Below are positions 25,730 to 33,833 of a stretch of DNA of 64,000 nt, piece after piece. Source of the DNA: Acrocarpospora corrugata (GTDB lineage: Bacteria > Actinomycetota > Actinomycetes > Streptosporangiales > Streptosporangiaceae); the NCBI RefSeq assembly GCF_009687845.1, contig NZ_BLAD01000044.1, positions 142,349 through 206,348 of the forward strand, given 5' to 3'. The notes beneath the pieces are model-generated. The model was not told the DNA's origin. It saw nothing but the letters and a program-made list of their open reading frames with translations, and did not search any database. A program made the position numbers and the translations under genes. Every line of letters starts with the position of its first letter. Position 1 is the first letter of the stretch.

Positions 25730-27958
25730 TTACTCAACCGACCCGGTGATGTTGAAGTTGTCCCGGAAGACGTTGTCGGGGTCGTGCCGTGCTTTCAGGG
25801 CGCGCAGCCGCCGAAGCGTCTCGGCGGGGTAGGCGTCCGTGAGCCGCTCGGGGCGCAGGTCGGTCTCGAAGTTGAGGTACAGGCCGGAGAAGTGCCCGGC
25901 CATCGCGTCCCAGACCCGGTCCAGGCGGGTACGGCTCGCGCCGAACGCGACCACCTGGAAGTTCGCCGAACGATGCGCGTACGCCGTGGCGTCCGGGGCG
26001 ACGTCGGCCACCGCCCCGCCGACCGAACGGATCTGGAAGAAGTAGGCCTCCCCACTCATGATCAGTTCCGTCGCCGCCGCGGCGAATTCCGGGGTGATGT
26101 GCTCGACCAGCCCGGACCGGGTCACCGGCTCGCCCTGACCGTTGTGCGTGCCCCGCGGCACGTGCATGATCTCGGCGTACGGCAGCCGCTGAATCGTGTG
26201 GTCCAGCAGCGGCCCGGCATCGGCCAGCGGCTGCAGCCGATCGAGGATCGTCTCGGTGTCGTCGCTGTCGACCGCGGCCATCACCTGCGCGAGAACGGGC
26301 TGACCCGGCCGCGGCGGCCCCATGATGAGGAAACTGGTGAGATCCCGTGGCGCGGCCTCGACCGCGGCCCCCCAGCGCTCCAGGAACCCGGCGGTGTCCC
26401 CCGCGTCGAACACCAGCCGGCCGAACCCCACGTCGCCGACCTCGTCGGCCTCGAACTCGAACGAGGTGACGATCCCGAAGTTCGCGCCGGCTCCGCGTAC
26501 CGCCCAGAACAGGTCGGGGTTCTCGGTCTCGCTGGCGCGGGTGACGGTCCCGTCGGCGAGGACCATGTCGACGGCGCGCAGATGGTCGATGGTCAGGCCG
26601 TGCTCGCGGACCAGCCAGCCGATCCCGCCCGAGGTGGCCAGCCCGCCGACGCCGACGCCCCCGTAGTCGCCGGAGCTGAGCGCCCACCCGTGCGGGGCGA
26701 GCGCGGCGGCGACGTCGCTCCAGCGGGCGCCCGGCTCGACGCGGATCCTGCGCGTCTCCTTGTCCAGGACCTCGATCTGGTGGAGTTCCGCCAGATCGAT
26801 GACGATGCCGCCGCGGTTGGTGGAGCGTCCGCTGATGCCGTGCCCGCCGCTGCGGATCGACAGCTTCACCGGCTGCCGCCGCGCGAAGCCCAGCGCGTCG
26901 GCCACCTCGGGCACGGTCCGTGGCCGCAGGACCAGGCCGGGCGCCCCGCCCCGGAGGTAGGTGGACCGGACGGCGGCGTATCCGGCGTCGCCCGGTTCGA
27001 TAGCCGCGCCCGCCAGCGAGGGCGGGAGGTCGTCGTAGGCGATGTCCGCCTCGCGGCGTGAGCGGACACTGGAAACTGAGGACTTGACCGTCCCGCGTTC
27101 GGCGGCGACCAGTTCCCGCAGCGCGGGAGCGACCTCCTGGCCGAAGACCTGGATGGCGGCCGGATCGTCACCCATCAGGATGTAGCCGGAGAATCCGTGC
27201 TCCAGGGTCAGCATCGCCAGCTGCTCGACCCACTGCTCCGGCGGCCCGGACAGGCCGCCGATGTTCAGCAGGCGGCGGACCGCCGCCGGGTCGCGCCCCG
27301 CTTCCGCGGCGGCCGTGTCGATGATCGCGTTGCTTTCCGCGATCCCGTCCAGACCGCCCTCCAGGTACGCCAGGGTCGGCAGCCACCCGTCGGCCTTGGC
27401 ACCGGTCAGGCGGAGCATCTTCGGCTTGTACGCCCCCAGCCAGATCTTGATGTCATGCGCCGGGGCAGGCCCGCGCTTGGCGCCGTCGACCTGGTAGTAC
27501 GTGCCGTCCACCCGCAGAATCGACGGATTGCCGGCATCCCAGACCCCGCGGATGACGTCGATGGCCTCACTGAGGGCCCGCACACCCTGCCCCGGTGTCA
27601 GCCGCCGCCCGCCCATCGCGCCGATCGCCTCCCAGAAGCCGCCCGCGCCCAGGCCGAGCTCGAACCGGCCGCCGGACAGCAGGTCGAGGCTGGCCGCCGC
27701 CCGCGCGAGCACGGCGGGCGGGCGCAGCGGCAGGTTGAGGACGTTCGCCGAGACGTGGATCCGCTCGGTCCGCGCGGCGACGTAGGACAGCAGCGTCCAG
27801 GTGTCCAGGAATCCGGGCTGGTACGGGTGGTCCTGGAAGGTCGCCAAGTCGAGTCCGGCGGCTTCCGACGCCCGCGCCAGGCCTACGACCTGCTGCGGCG
27901 CGTTGTTGGCCGGGGTGATGAAGGACCCGAAGATCAGGTCATGGCCGTAGTCGGGCAT
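25730..27958 (-). CDS. Luciferase-like monooxygenase / BBE-type FAD oxidase fusion
   Basis: A 742-residue fusion. Residues 1 to about 290 are an LLM-class flavin-dependent oxidoreductase (GLARASEAAGLDLATFQDHP, then GRFELGLGAGGFWEAIGAMG). Residues about 330-742 are a vanillyl-alcohol-oxidase-type FAD enzyme. That part has His373 (IRSGGHGISGRST), a likely site for covalent FAD, and the FAD loop GVGVGGLATSGGIGWLVREH. Its C-terminal BBE segment is LKARHDPDNVFRDNFNI. The Cys that makes the second covalent FAD bond in berberine-bridge enzymes appears to be Val/Gly here. The start ATG at 27958 begins MPDYGHDLIFG; longer readings have no similarity. A MarR gene is divergent. One chain may chain two flavin oxidations; the substrate is unknown. 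Confidence 0.88.
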   Translation of the reverse strand: MPDYGHDLIFGSFITPANNAPQQVVGLARASEAAGLDLATFQDHPYQPGFLDTWTLLSYVAARTERIHVSANVLNLPLRPPAVLARAAASLDLLSGGRFELGLGAGGFWEAIGAMGGRRLTPGQGVRALSEAIDVIRGVWDAGNPSILRVDGTYYQVDGAKRGPAPAHDIKIWLGAYKPKMLRLTGAKADGWLPTLAYLEGGLDGIAESNAIIDTAAAEAGRDPAAVRRLLNIGGLSGPPEQWVEQLAMLTLEHGFSGYILMGDDPAAIQVFGQEVAPALRELVAAERGTVKSSVSSVRSRREADIAYDDLPPSLAGAAIEPGDAGYAAVRSTYLRGGAPGLVLRPRTVPEVADALGFARRQPVKLSIRSGGHGISGRSTNRGGIVIDLAELHQIEVLDKETRRIRVEPGARWSDVAAALAPHGWALSSGDYGGVGVGGLATSGGIGWLVREHGLTIDHLRAVDMVLADGTVTRASETENPDLFWAVRGAGANFGIVTSFEFEADEVGDVGFGRLVFDAGDTAGFLERWGAAVEAAPRDLTSFLIMGPPRPGQPVLAQVMAAVDSDDTETILDRLQPLADAGPLLDHTIQRLPYAEIMHVPRGTHNGQGEPVTRSGLVEHITPEFAAAATELIMSGEAYFFQIRSVGGAVADVAPDATAYAHRSANFQVVAFGASRTRLDRVWDAMAGHFSGLYLNFETDLRPERLTDAYPAETLRRLRALKARHDPDNVFRDNFNITGSVE

Positions 27959-28069
27959 CGGTACGCCTCTCCGCCGAGCAAGACGCTCCGCATCCAGATG
28001 AGTTGTCCCACAAACTATATTCATCGCAGATGTTTTGTCTAACAGCGCTTGTGCGGCTACTATTTCGGC
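27959..28069. promoter_or_regulatory. Divergent promoter region of the flavin fusion and marR genes
   Basis: A 111-bp gap, clearly AT-richer around 27998-28045 than its flanks. It contains TTGTCCCACAA (a short dyad) and, 24 bp on, TTTTGTCTAACA with a repeated TTGTC core. This is where a MarR dimer would be expected to bind to control both genes. Confidence 0.4.
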
Positions 28070-28585
28070 ATGAGCGGCATGGCATCCCAGCGGCGGAGCG
28101 GCCCGGGCGTGCACACAGAAGGCGACTTCGGCTGGCATCTGGGCGTGCTGCTGGCGGCCTACCACGGCTCCGTCTCACCACTGCTCGGCGAACTCCCGCA
28201 CGCCACCCGCGGCTACCAGATCCTGTCCACAGTGGTCCACGGCGACCAGCCCACCCAGGCGGCCCTCGCCGCCCACCTGGGCATCGACCGCACCGTGATG
28301 ACCTACCTCATCGACGACCTCGCCAAGGCCGGCCTGGTCGAACGCCGGCTGAACCCGGCCGACCGCCGGGCCCGCAAGATCGTCGTCACCCCGCTGGGCG
28401 CCAAGACTCTCGCCGAACTCGAACAGCGGGTCCGCGAAGCGGAGGAGACCCTCCTGGCCGGGCTCGACGACGCGCAGCGGGCGACCTTCCGCGACCTGCT
28501 ACGCCACCTGGCCTGCGGCCTCCGCGACATCGAACCGCAGGTCGACCCGTGCACGGCCGCCGAGCATCTGCTGCCGCCCGCCTAG
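28070..28585 (+). CDS. MarR-family transcriptional regulator
   Basis: A 171-residue winged-helix regulator. The recognition helix lies in AALAAHLGIDRTVMTYLIDD and the wing in LVERRLNPADRRARKIVVTP, which carries the hallmark DRR signature. Flanking helices provide the dimer interface. The ATG at 28070 is chosen over one 7 codons upstream for its position relative to the promoter gap. It is divergent from the flavin-fusion gene, its probable target. MarR proteins usually release DNA on binding phenolics or oxidants. Confidence 0.9.
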   Translation: MSGMASQRRSGPGVHTEGDFGWHLGVLLAAYHGSVSPLLGELPHATRGYQILSTVVHGDQPTQAALAAHLGIDRTVMTYLIDDLAKAGLVERRLNPADRRARKIVVTPLGAKTLAELEQRVREAEETLLAGLDDAQRATFRDLLRHLACGLRDIEPQVDPCTAAEHLLPPA

Positions 28586-28600
28586 CGTTGGGTGGACCGG

Positions 28601-29677
28601 TCACGGCAACAGGATCACTTTGCCGTTGACCGTACGGGATTCGGCGAAAGTCAGTGCCGCGGCCACCTCCTCAAGGGGGTAGCGCGCGGCGATGTTGGGC
28701 TTCAGGGTCCCGTCGGCGAGCAGGGCGAACACGTGTCCCAGGTCTTCTTCGAGGCGCTCGCGGAAGCGGGCCGGTCGCGTCCGGTGGCCTGCCCACAGAT
28801 CGTAGAACGTCGCGCGGTGCCCGTTCGGCAGCGCGTTCCACAGCAGCACCCGGCTGAGGGCTTTCACGAACGGCAGCACCAGGCCGCCGGTGTCACCGAC
28901 CCCCGCGATGATGGCGTAACAGACCAGGGCCCCGCGCGGCGCCGGCAGCCCGTAGGAGACGCGCGTCATGGGCCCGCCGATGTTGTCGAACACCGCGTCC
29001 ACACCCCGGGGGGACAGCTCCCGGACGCGGTCGGCGAGGTTCGGGTCGTTGTAGTCGACGGGTTCGACGCCGGCCGCCCTGAGCGCGTCGTGATGGCGGG
29101 GGGACGCCGCCCCGATGACCCGGATTCCCGCGTGCTGTCCCAGTTGGATGAGGATTCCGCCCACGCCGCCGTTGGCGCCGTGCACGAGGATGGTCTGACC
29201 GGGTTGGACGCGCGCCGCCCGGTGCAGCATCTGCCACGCGGTCACTCCGTTGACCACGACGGTCTCCGCGTCGGCCGGATCGACGCCGGCCGGCACCAGG
29301 ACGCTGTCGCGTGCCTCGACCACCGCGTGAGTGGCCCAGCCGCCGGTCTTGGTCAGCGTCGCGACTCTCGCGCCGATGAGCGAGGCGTCCACCTTGGGGC
29401 CGACCTGGAGGACCGTACCGACCAGGTCGTATCCGGGGACGAAGGGGAACTTCGGCTGCCCGAAGTAACGGCCGCGGCGCATCGCCTGCTCGGCGTAGGA
29501 GATGCCGGTCGCTTCGACGGCGAGGAGGAGCTGTCCCGGGCCCGGGACGTCCAGCGGCCCGGTTTCGAGGATCAGGCCGTCGGGCTCCACGAGGCCGGGC
29601 AGAACGACTCTCCTGGCCGAGGTGGGGATAGGCGTCAGACGTACGGCGTCACCAGCGAGCGCAGCAGGCCGGGCCAT
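28601..29677 (-). CDS. Medium-chain dehydrogenase/reductase (quinone-oxidoreductase-like)
   Basis: A 358-residue MDR-superfamily enzyme. The N-terminal GroES-like domain includes LLAVEATGISYAEQAMRRGR. The Rossmann part has the motif ILVHGANGGVGGILIQLGQ (AxxGxxG class), and the C-terminus reads FAESRTVNGKVILLP. The structural-zinc Cys cluster of alcohol dehydrogenases is absent, so it is a zinc-free NADPH:quinone reductase or ene-reductase type. The proposed ATG overlaps the upstream gene by 43 bp; no later start is convincing. Its 3' end is convergent with marR (15-bp gap). Confidence 0.88.
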   Translation of the reverse strand: MARPAALAGDAVRLTPIPTSARRVVLPGLVEPDGLILETGPLDVPGPGQLLLAVEATGISYAEQAMRRGRYFGQPKFPFVPGYDLVGTVLQVGPKVDASLIGARVATLTKTGGWATHAVVEARDSVLVPAGVDPADAETVVVNGVTAWQMLHRAARVQPGQTILVHGANGGVGGILIQLGQHAGIRVIGAASPRHHDALRAAGVEPVDYNDPNLADRVRELSPRGVDAVFDNIGGPMTRVSYGLPAPRGALVCYAIIAGVGDTGGLVLPFVKALSRVLLWNALPNGHRATFYDLWAGHRTRPARFRERLEEDLGHVFALLADGTLKPNIAARYPLEEVAAALTFAESRTVNGKVILLP

Positions 29678-30240
29678 CGGGGACCGTTGTGGACCCGTTC
29701 GGGTACCAGATAGCGGTAAGGACCGACGGGGCGGATCTCGTCGTCACGCACTGGCAGCACGACGAGCTCCAGCGAGAACGGTTGCGCCGTGCGGCCCAGC
29801 TCGTGCTCGGCCTCGGCCACCACCTGGCCGGTCGGCACCTTCTCATCCAGATGCAGGCCAGACGCCAGGCCGGCGCTCTTGCGGGCGTTGTGCCAGCGAT
29901 GGGCCTCCTCCCAGCCTCCGGCCACGGCCTGCCGCAGCGCGGGGAAACCATGAAGGCCGGAGAAGGCGGGCGGTGCGAATGACCACTCCACCGGCGGGTT
30001 CTGACGATCCAACGGCAAGGTCGTCGAGGGGGCGGTGACCAGGGACCGCCACCAGGCCAACCAGCCCTCGGTCAGTTCCGCGGCGTCCGACGGGGCCGCA
30101 CGCCGGTCCGGCGGCGGCTCGACATCCATCGGCCCGGGTACGACGCCCCCCACCTCCACCTGGATGCGTTCGGCGGCGCGGAACCACAGCGCCATGTCGT
30201 GCGACCTCGACCACCGGTCAACGCTGATGCGCCACGACAT
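29635..30240 (-). CDS. Conserved-looking hypothetical protein
   Basis: A 201-residue Trp-rich soluble protein (VDRWSRSHDMALWFRAAERI, then ELTEGWLAWWRSLV, then GGWEEAHRWHNARKSAG). It has no signal peptide, membrane segment or recognisable catalytic motif. The ATG at 30240 begins MSWRISVDRW. Its 5' end overlaps the preceding small gene by 23 bp and its 3' end overlaps the dehydrogenase gene, implying a tight operon. Family not recognised. Confidence 0.65.
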   Translation of the reverse strand: MSWRISVDRWSRSHDMALWFRAAERIQVEVGGVVPGPMDVEPPPDRRAAPSDAAELTEGWLAWWRSLVTAPSTTLPLDRQNPPVEWSFAPPAFSGLHGFPALRQAVAGGWEEAHRWHNARKSAGLASGLHLDEKVPTGQVVAEAEHELGRTAQPFSLELVVLPVRDDEIRPVGPYRYLVPERVHNGPRWPGLLRSLVTPYV

Positions 30241-30556
30241 CGAACCAGCTCGCTGCATCGCCCCCACCTACGACCGCCGACCTTCGGGTCATTCTCCCCA
30301 CGACAGGTTCACCTGCGATAGCCATGCCGGACATTACGTTGGCCGACGCGATACCACTAGCCCCAGCCTTTGAGCGCACCGCTTCCCCCGGGCCCCCGAC
30401 GTGATCACTCCAGATCTTGCCACCCCCAGCGGGCGGCGGCGCTGCCATCGGGTTCCCGCCCGAACGCGAACCGCTCCCGATGATCACCGATTTCAAGGAA
30501 CCACCCGAATAGCTCTCCGGCGGATAGCCGTCCGGCCAGCACGGTGAGCTGGTCAC
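30218..30556 (-). CDS. Hypothetical Gly/Ser-rich protein
   Basis: A 112-residue reading from the GTG at 30556, with AAAGAGGG about 8 bases upstream. It is rich in Gly, Ser and Ala (SYSGGSLKSVIIGSGSRSGG, then ASANVMSGMAIAGEPVVG). Third-position GC is moderate, lower than that of its neighbours, so it may be young, truncated or not translated. It overlaps the following gene by 23 bp, which favours coupling. Confidence 0.35.
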   Translation of the reverse strand: MTSSPCWPDGYPPESYSGGSLKSVIIGSGSRSGGNPMAAPPPAGGGKIWSDHVGGPGEAVRSKAGASGIASANVMSGMAIAGEPVVGRMTRRSAVVGGGDAASWFDVVAHQR

Positions 30557-30584
30557 TAGGGCACCCTCTTTCTTGCGGGCACGA

Positions 30585-31883
30585 TTACGGTGCTCGTTGT
30601 TGGGACTCGGCGGGAGCCGGGGTGACGGTCTGTGTTGGTCGCCGTTTGACGGCCTGCATGACACCACCGCCCCCGGTTCTCGCGGGGCTTCGGACCGGCA
30701 ACAGGGAGACGCGCCGTAGAGCGCCGGTTAGTGACCACCCGGGAGCAGGCCTCGTCGCCCTCCCCCGGGAACCGGCGCTACCGGTGGCGTGGGCGGTGCG
30801 TCGGCGCCGATTGCGGACGGCGCCGGACTTGACGGCGGCCAGGATGCCGGGAATGCCGTTGCAGGGGGTGGTCACATACTCCAGCGCCCGCTCCAGCCAC
30901 TCCTCCCCTGCCTGGTCCCACTCGGTACCGGTCAGGTAGCCGGGAGCGGCCCCGGCCAGCAGCCCAAGCGGCAGATACGGCCCGCAGCCCAGCCGGCGGG
31001 CGTCCATCGCGGCGTGGATCAAGGCTTTGATGGCGGGCGGGGCCTGCTCGTAGCGGTCCATCAGCACCGGCACCCCGGCCAGGTACTGGGTGATCTGAGC
31101 ATCCTGGGCGCGTTCAGCGGCCTCGCCGAGACGGGGATCGCCGCCGGTGTGATCGGCCAGGGCCCGCAGGTCCGACTCGGTGAACTGGTCCGCCACGCTG
31201 ATCTTGTGCCCGTCCAGGAGCTCGCGGGCCTGCGCGTGCGGGTCACCGCCGGTGCGGGTGATCAGGGTGTCCCAGTACTTGGGCCACAGGGTGGCCAGCA
31301 CCAGTACCGGCCCCCGGCCTGGGTCGCGCAGCAGTTCCCGCAGCCCGGCCGCGACGCGTTCCCCCAACTGCGGGTCGGCGAGGTAGAACTGGGCCTCGTT
31401 CAGCCACACCACCGTTTGCGGCCCGATCCGCTCCAGCGCGTCCAGGACGGCGTCGGGCCGGGTGGGGTCGATCGGATGCCGCAGCCGCCACTCCCGGGGC
31501 TGGTCGCGCAGCGGGTGCAAGGCTTCCCAGCAGGCCCGGGTCTTGCCGGTGGAGGACCCGCCCACCAGCACCGCGACCCGGCTCGCCCCCGCCGCCGCCT
31601 CCGCCACCACCGCACCGAGCGCCTGGTCATGCGCTCGCGGCACATACGCCGGCAGCGCCGGCAGCCCGGCCACCGTGGAGTCGATGGCGCGGTGGATCTC
31701 CAGCTGGTGCGCGAACGGGTCGGCCACCTCACTCAGCGGCCGGCCCGGCTGCGGCCGCTCCCGCACGGCCGCCTCCCGTGGCCCGGCCGCAGAGCCGATC
31801 ATTAGGATGGTCGCGTGGTCGCCGGAGGAGATGATCCCGGAATTGTCACGCCCCACAGCGACCCCGGGCGAATGCACTGCCAT
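30585..31883 (-). CDS. P-loop NTPase with NSGI motif at N-terminus, altered C-terminus
   Basis: A 432-residue protein. Residues about 8-30 contain GRDNSGIISSGDHATILMIG, a motif shared with the protein at 62.8-63.4 kb. Next come RPLSEVADPFAHQLEIHRAI, Walker A GGSSTGKTRACWEAL and a Walker-B-like TVVWLNEAQFYLADP. Then WPKYWDTLITR and the sensor region ITQYLAGVPVLMDRYEQAP follow. From GIPGILAAVK onward the tail is Arg/Pro/Ala-rich low complexity rather than the helical-repeat tail I would expect, so a frameshift or truncation is likely. The start at 31883 is set by AGGGAC upstream. Paralogue of the gene at the left edge of the window. I infer an ATP-dependent signalling switch. Confidence 0.78.
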   Translation of the reverse strand: MAVHSPGVAVGRDNSGIISSGDHATILMIGSAAGPREAAVRERPQPGRPLSEVADPFAHQLEIHRAIDSTVAGLPALPAYVPRAHDQALGAVVAEAAAGASRVAVLVGGSSTGKTRACWEALHPLRDQPREWRLRHPIDPTRPDAVLDALERIGPQTVVWLNEAQFYLADPQLGERVAAGLRELLRDPGRGPVLVLATLWPKYWDTLITRTGGDPHAQARELLDGHKISVADQFTESDLRALADHTGGDPRLGEAAERAQDAQITQYLAGVPVLMDRYEQAPPAIKALIHAAMDARRLGCGPYLPLGLLAGAAPGYLTGTEWDQAGEEWLERALEYVTTPCNGIPGILAAVKSGAVRNRRRRTAHATGSAGSRGRATRPAPGWSLTGALRRVSLLPVRSPARTGGGGVMQAVKRRPTQTVTPAPAESQQRAP

Positions 31884-32003
31884 GTCCCTCGGCCACCCCG
31901 CCGACTTGGGACAACGGCACAACACCCTGGTCCGGGGCTGGTCCGGGAGCGGGGCTGTCCGGCTCACCCATGGCCTGCTCCCGGTCAGGCCGATCCGGGC
32001 TGC

Positions 32004-32111
32004 TCACCGGACCCGGATGTTGGCGGCGTCATCCCCGGTGGACGCGCCGCCGCCGCCGATCGCCGCAGCGATGTAAGGAACCGTCTGGGCCCGCTGGCGC
32101 AGCGATGTCAT
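32004..32111 (-). CDS. Possible 35-residue peptide upstream of the NTPase gene
   Basis: MTSLRQRAQTVPYIAAAIGG begins a 35-residue reading that ends ANIRVR. It starts at the ATG at 32111 after GGGGGCGGG and lies 120 bp ahead of the NTPase gene on the same strand. Composition is plausible (basic head, Ala/Gly-rich middle). Nothing else supports it. Confidence 0.3.
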   Translation of the reverse strand: MTSLRQRAQTVPYIAAAIGGGGASTGDDAANIRVR

Positions 32112-32281
32112 CCCGCCCCCTTCGCACACCCCCGAAGGTCAAGCCGATCGTATCCCCGCCATCCGCCCACGATCCCCGGGTCCTGCCAGATGAGCCAGAC
32201 CGCGTCACACCTTCCCGCTGCCATCCCACCCGGTACGGCCGAGATGAGACACCGAAATTCACCGCCTCCCCGGCCCGCGTT

Positions 32282-32863
32282 CTACTTCGTCGCGACCGCC
32301 AGATAATGGTCGTCGCCATCGTGGAAGTCGACAAGATTCCAGCCGCCGGCGGTCAGCAATGGGTTGAGGTTCGCCTCCGCGCGGATATCGTCCGGTGACA
32401 GTGTTCTGCCGTGCCGGGCCGCGAGAACAGCCCGGCCCACGGGGTGGAACAGGCCCAGTCGGGCGTCCGCGGTGGTCACTCTGGCGAGTTCGCGGAGCAG
32501 CGCCGTGGGGTGACGGACGTGGGAGATCAGGCCTGCCGCCAGCACTCCATCGACGATGCCGTCGCGTAGTGGGAGTCGTTCGGCGTCGGCCATGAGCAGG
32601 CGGCCGTGGTCTCGGCGGCCCCGGTCGCGGGCGGACCAGATCATCTCGGGGGTGACGTCGACGCCGAGGACCTGACCGTCGGGGCCTACCGCCGCTCGCA
32701 GCAGCGGCAGTGCCCTGCCTGTGCCGCAGCCCGCGTCCAGGGCCACGCCGCCGGGCGGCAGGTCCAGCTTCTCGATGGCGGCGGCGAACACCGGCCCGTC
32801 GTCGGGGAATTTCTCCTCCCACGTCGCGGCCCGCGCGGCGAAGAATGCTCTGGTCTCGTCCAC
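32282..32863 (-). CDS. Class I SAM-dependent methyltransferase
   Basis: A 193-residue Rossmann-fold methyltransferase. Motif I is VALDAGCGTGRALPLL (about residues 40-55), motif II is VLGVDVTPEMIWSAR, and motif III is LAAGLISHVRHPTALLREL. This is the UbiE/Methyltransf_11 pattern. It opens TRAFFAARAATWEEKFPDD, a common start of small-molecule or quinone methyltransferases. The methyl acceptor is unknown. It stands alone. Confidence 0.9.
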   Translation of the reverse strand: MDETRAFFAARAATWEEKFPDDGPVFAAAIEKLDLPPGGVALDAGCGTGRALPLLRAAVGPDGQVLGVDVTPEMIWSARDRGRRDHGRLLMADAERLPLRDGIVDGVLAAGLISHVRHPTALLRELARVTTADARLGLFHPVGRAVLAARHGRTLSPDDIRAEANLNPLLTAGGWNLVDFHDGDDHYLAVATK

Positions 32864-32902
32864 AAGCCGACGCTATCTTGTACGGCTCCGGCCCGAATGA
32901 GG

Positions 32903-32989
32903 TCAGGCGTCGGCCCGGGTGCGGTAGCGGTCGATCCATTGCCGGTTCAGCGCGTCGGCCTGGCGCGCCGCGTGGCTGAATACCGGCAT
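32903..32989 (-). other. Coding-like fragment upstream of the methyltransferase
   Basis: A 28-residue reading (ATG at 32989) ending ALNRQWIDRYRTRADA, with good codon bias. It looks like the C-terminal tail of a larger protein, not a complete one. It may be a gene relic or a chance reading. Confidence 0.3.
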
Positions 32990-33055
32990 ACCAAATAGTT
33001 GGTGAACATCTTCATTTGGTTGGACTTGTCCAGATGTCATCTATTGTCACGCTTC

Positions 33056-33706
33056 ATGATTAAGCGTCTGATCTTGGGGCCGGCCGTTGCCGTCGTGTCC
33101 GCCGTTGTTTTATCCGCGCCCGCCGCGGCAGCCGTACCGCCTCTGACCACGGCGGAAGTCAGGGCCGCCCTGCTGACCACCAAGAACGTCGGGACCGGCT
33201 ACACGGTCAAGACGGCCCGCTACAACCTGTCCGTCCCGTTGAAGGCCACCTACCCGACTGCTGCCTGTAACAAGGCGGTGAAAATGTAGGACGCGGCGGT
33301 GCGGGGGCGGGCGGTGACCACCGTCACCTTCCTCAATGAGGACACGGTCACCGCGCTGTCGCACGCCGTCGTCACGGGGACGCACACCCGGTTGAACGCG
33401 ATCGCCGGTGGTGCGAGGGACATCGGCCGGTACTGCCATGGCCTGCGGCCCAAGGGTGACCCCGAGGGCCTCAAGGTCGCCAGGAGGGCCATCGCCAACC
33501 TGGGCGACACGACGTCGGCTTTCCGCATGACTGACATTCCGGAGGCCGACGGGGTCACCTACGACGTGGTGTTCATTCGCTACCGCTCGGCCGTGACGGT
33601 CGTGCAGCGCGTCTCCAACCAGACCGAGGAAGAGTGGTCCCTGACGCTCTCCACCGCCAAGAAGGCCGCCGTCAAGCTCAAGGCGGTCTACGCGAAGCGC
33701 CGCTGA
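33056..33706 (+). pseudogene. Secreted-protein gene with one in-frame TAG at codon 78
   Basis: The ATG at 33056 opens a signal peptide (MIKRLILGPAVAVVSAVVLS, cleavage near AAAA) and a mature segment ending NKAVKM. A TAG at 33287-33289 stops it. The same frame continues without shift as DAAVRGRAVTTVTFLNEDTV and on to a natural stop at 33706, with unchanged codon bias. Read through, the product would be 216 residues including the TAG position, resembling small exported sensor-type lipoprotein-like domains of actinobacteria. The TAG could be a fresh nonsense mutation of a Tyr, Gln or Trp codon, or readthrough. A strong terminator follows 33706, consistent with recent function. Confidence 0.7.
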
Positions 33707-33712
33707 ACCGGA

Positions 33713-33745
33713 ATCGCGGCCGGGGATGGGGTCCCCGGCCGCGAT
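33713..33745 (+). terminator. Strong hairpin after the TAG-interrupted gene
   Basis: A 14-bp stem, ATCGCGGCCGGGGA (33713-33726) and TCCCCGGCCGCGAT (33732-33745), with a 5-base loop. It lies 7 bp after the stop at 33706. It also faces the convergent hydrolase gene. Confidence 0.8.
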
Positions 33746-33781
33746 GACCGTTGGTCGGAGCTCCGCCGAATCCTCTGTCAG

Positions 33782-33833
33782 AGAGCCGCGCGAATATCTG
33801 AAGAGCCGCGCGAAAGTCAGAGAGCCGCGCGAA
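33782..33833. repeat. Triple direct repeat at the 3' end of the hydrolase gene
   Basis: AGAGCCGCGCGAA occurs at 33782-33794, 33802-33814 and 33821-33833, with 19-20-bp spacing. The third copy encodes the last residues of the leftward hydrolase (RIRAAL). The other two lie beyond its stop, as if the end of the gene had been duplicated in tandem. Confidence 0.7.

Noticed and set aside
28003..28629. 208-codon plus-strand reading overlapping marR
   Set aside because: Shifted frame of the MarR gene with Arg/Pro-rich composition.
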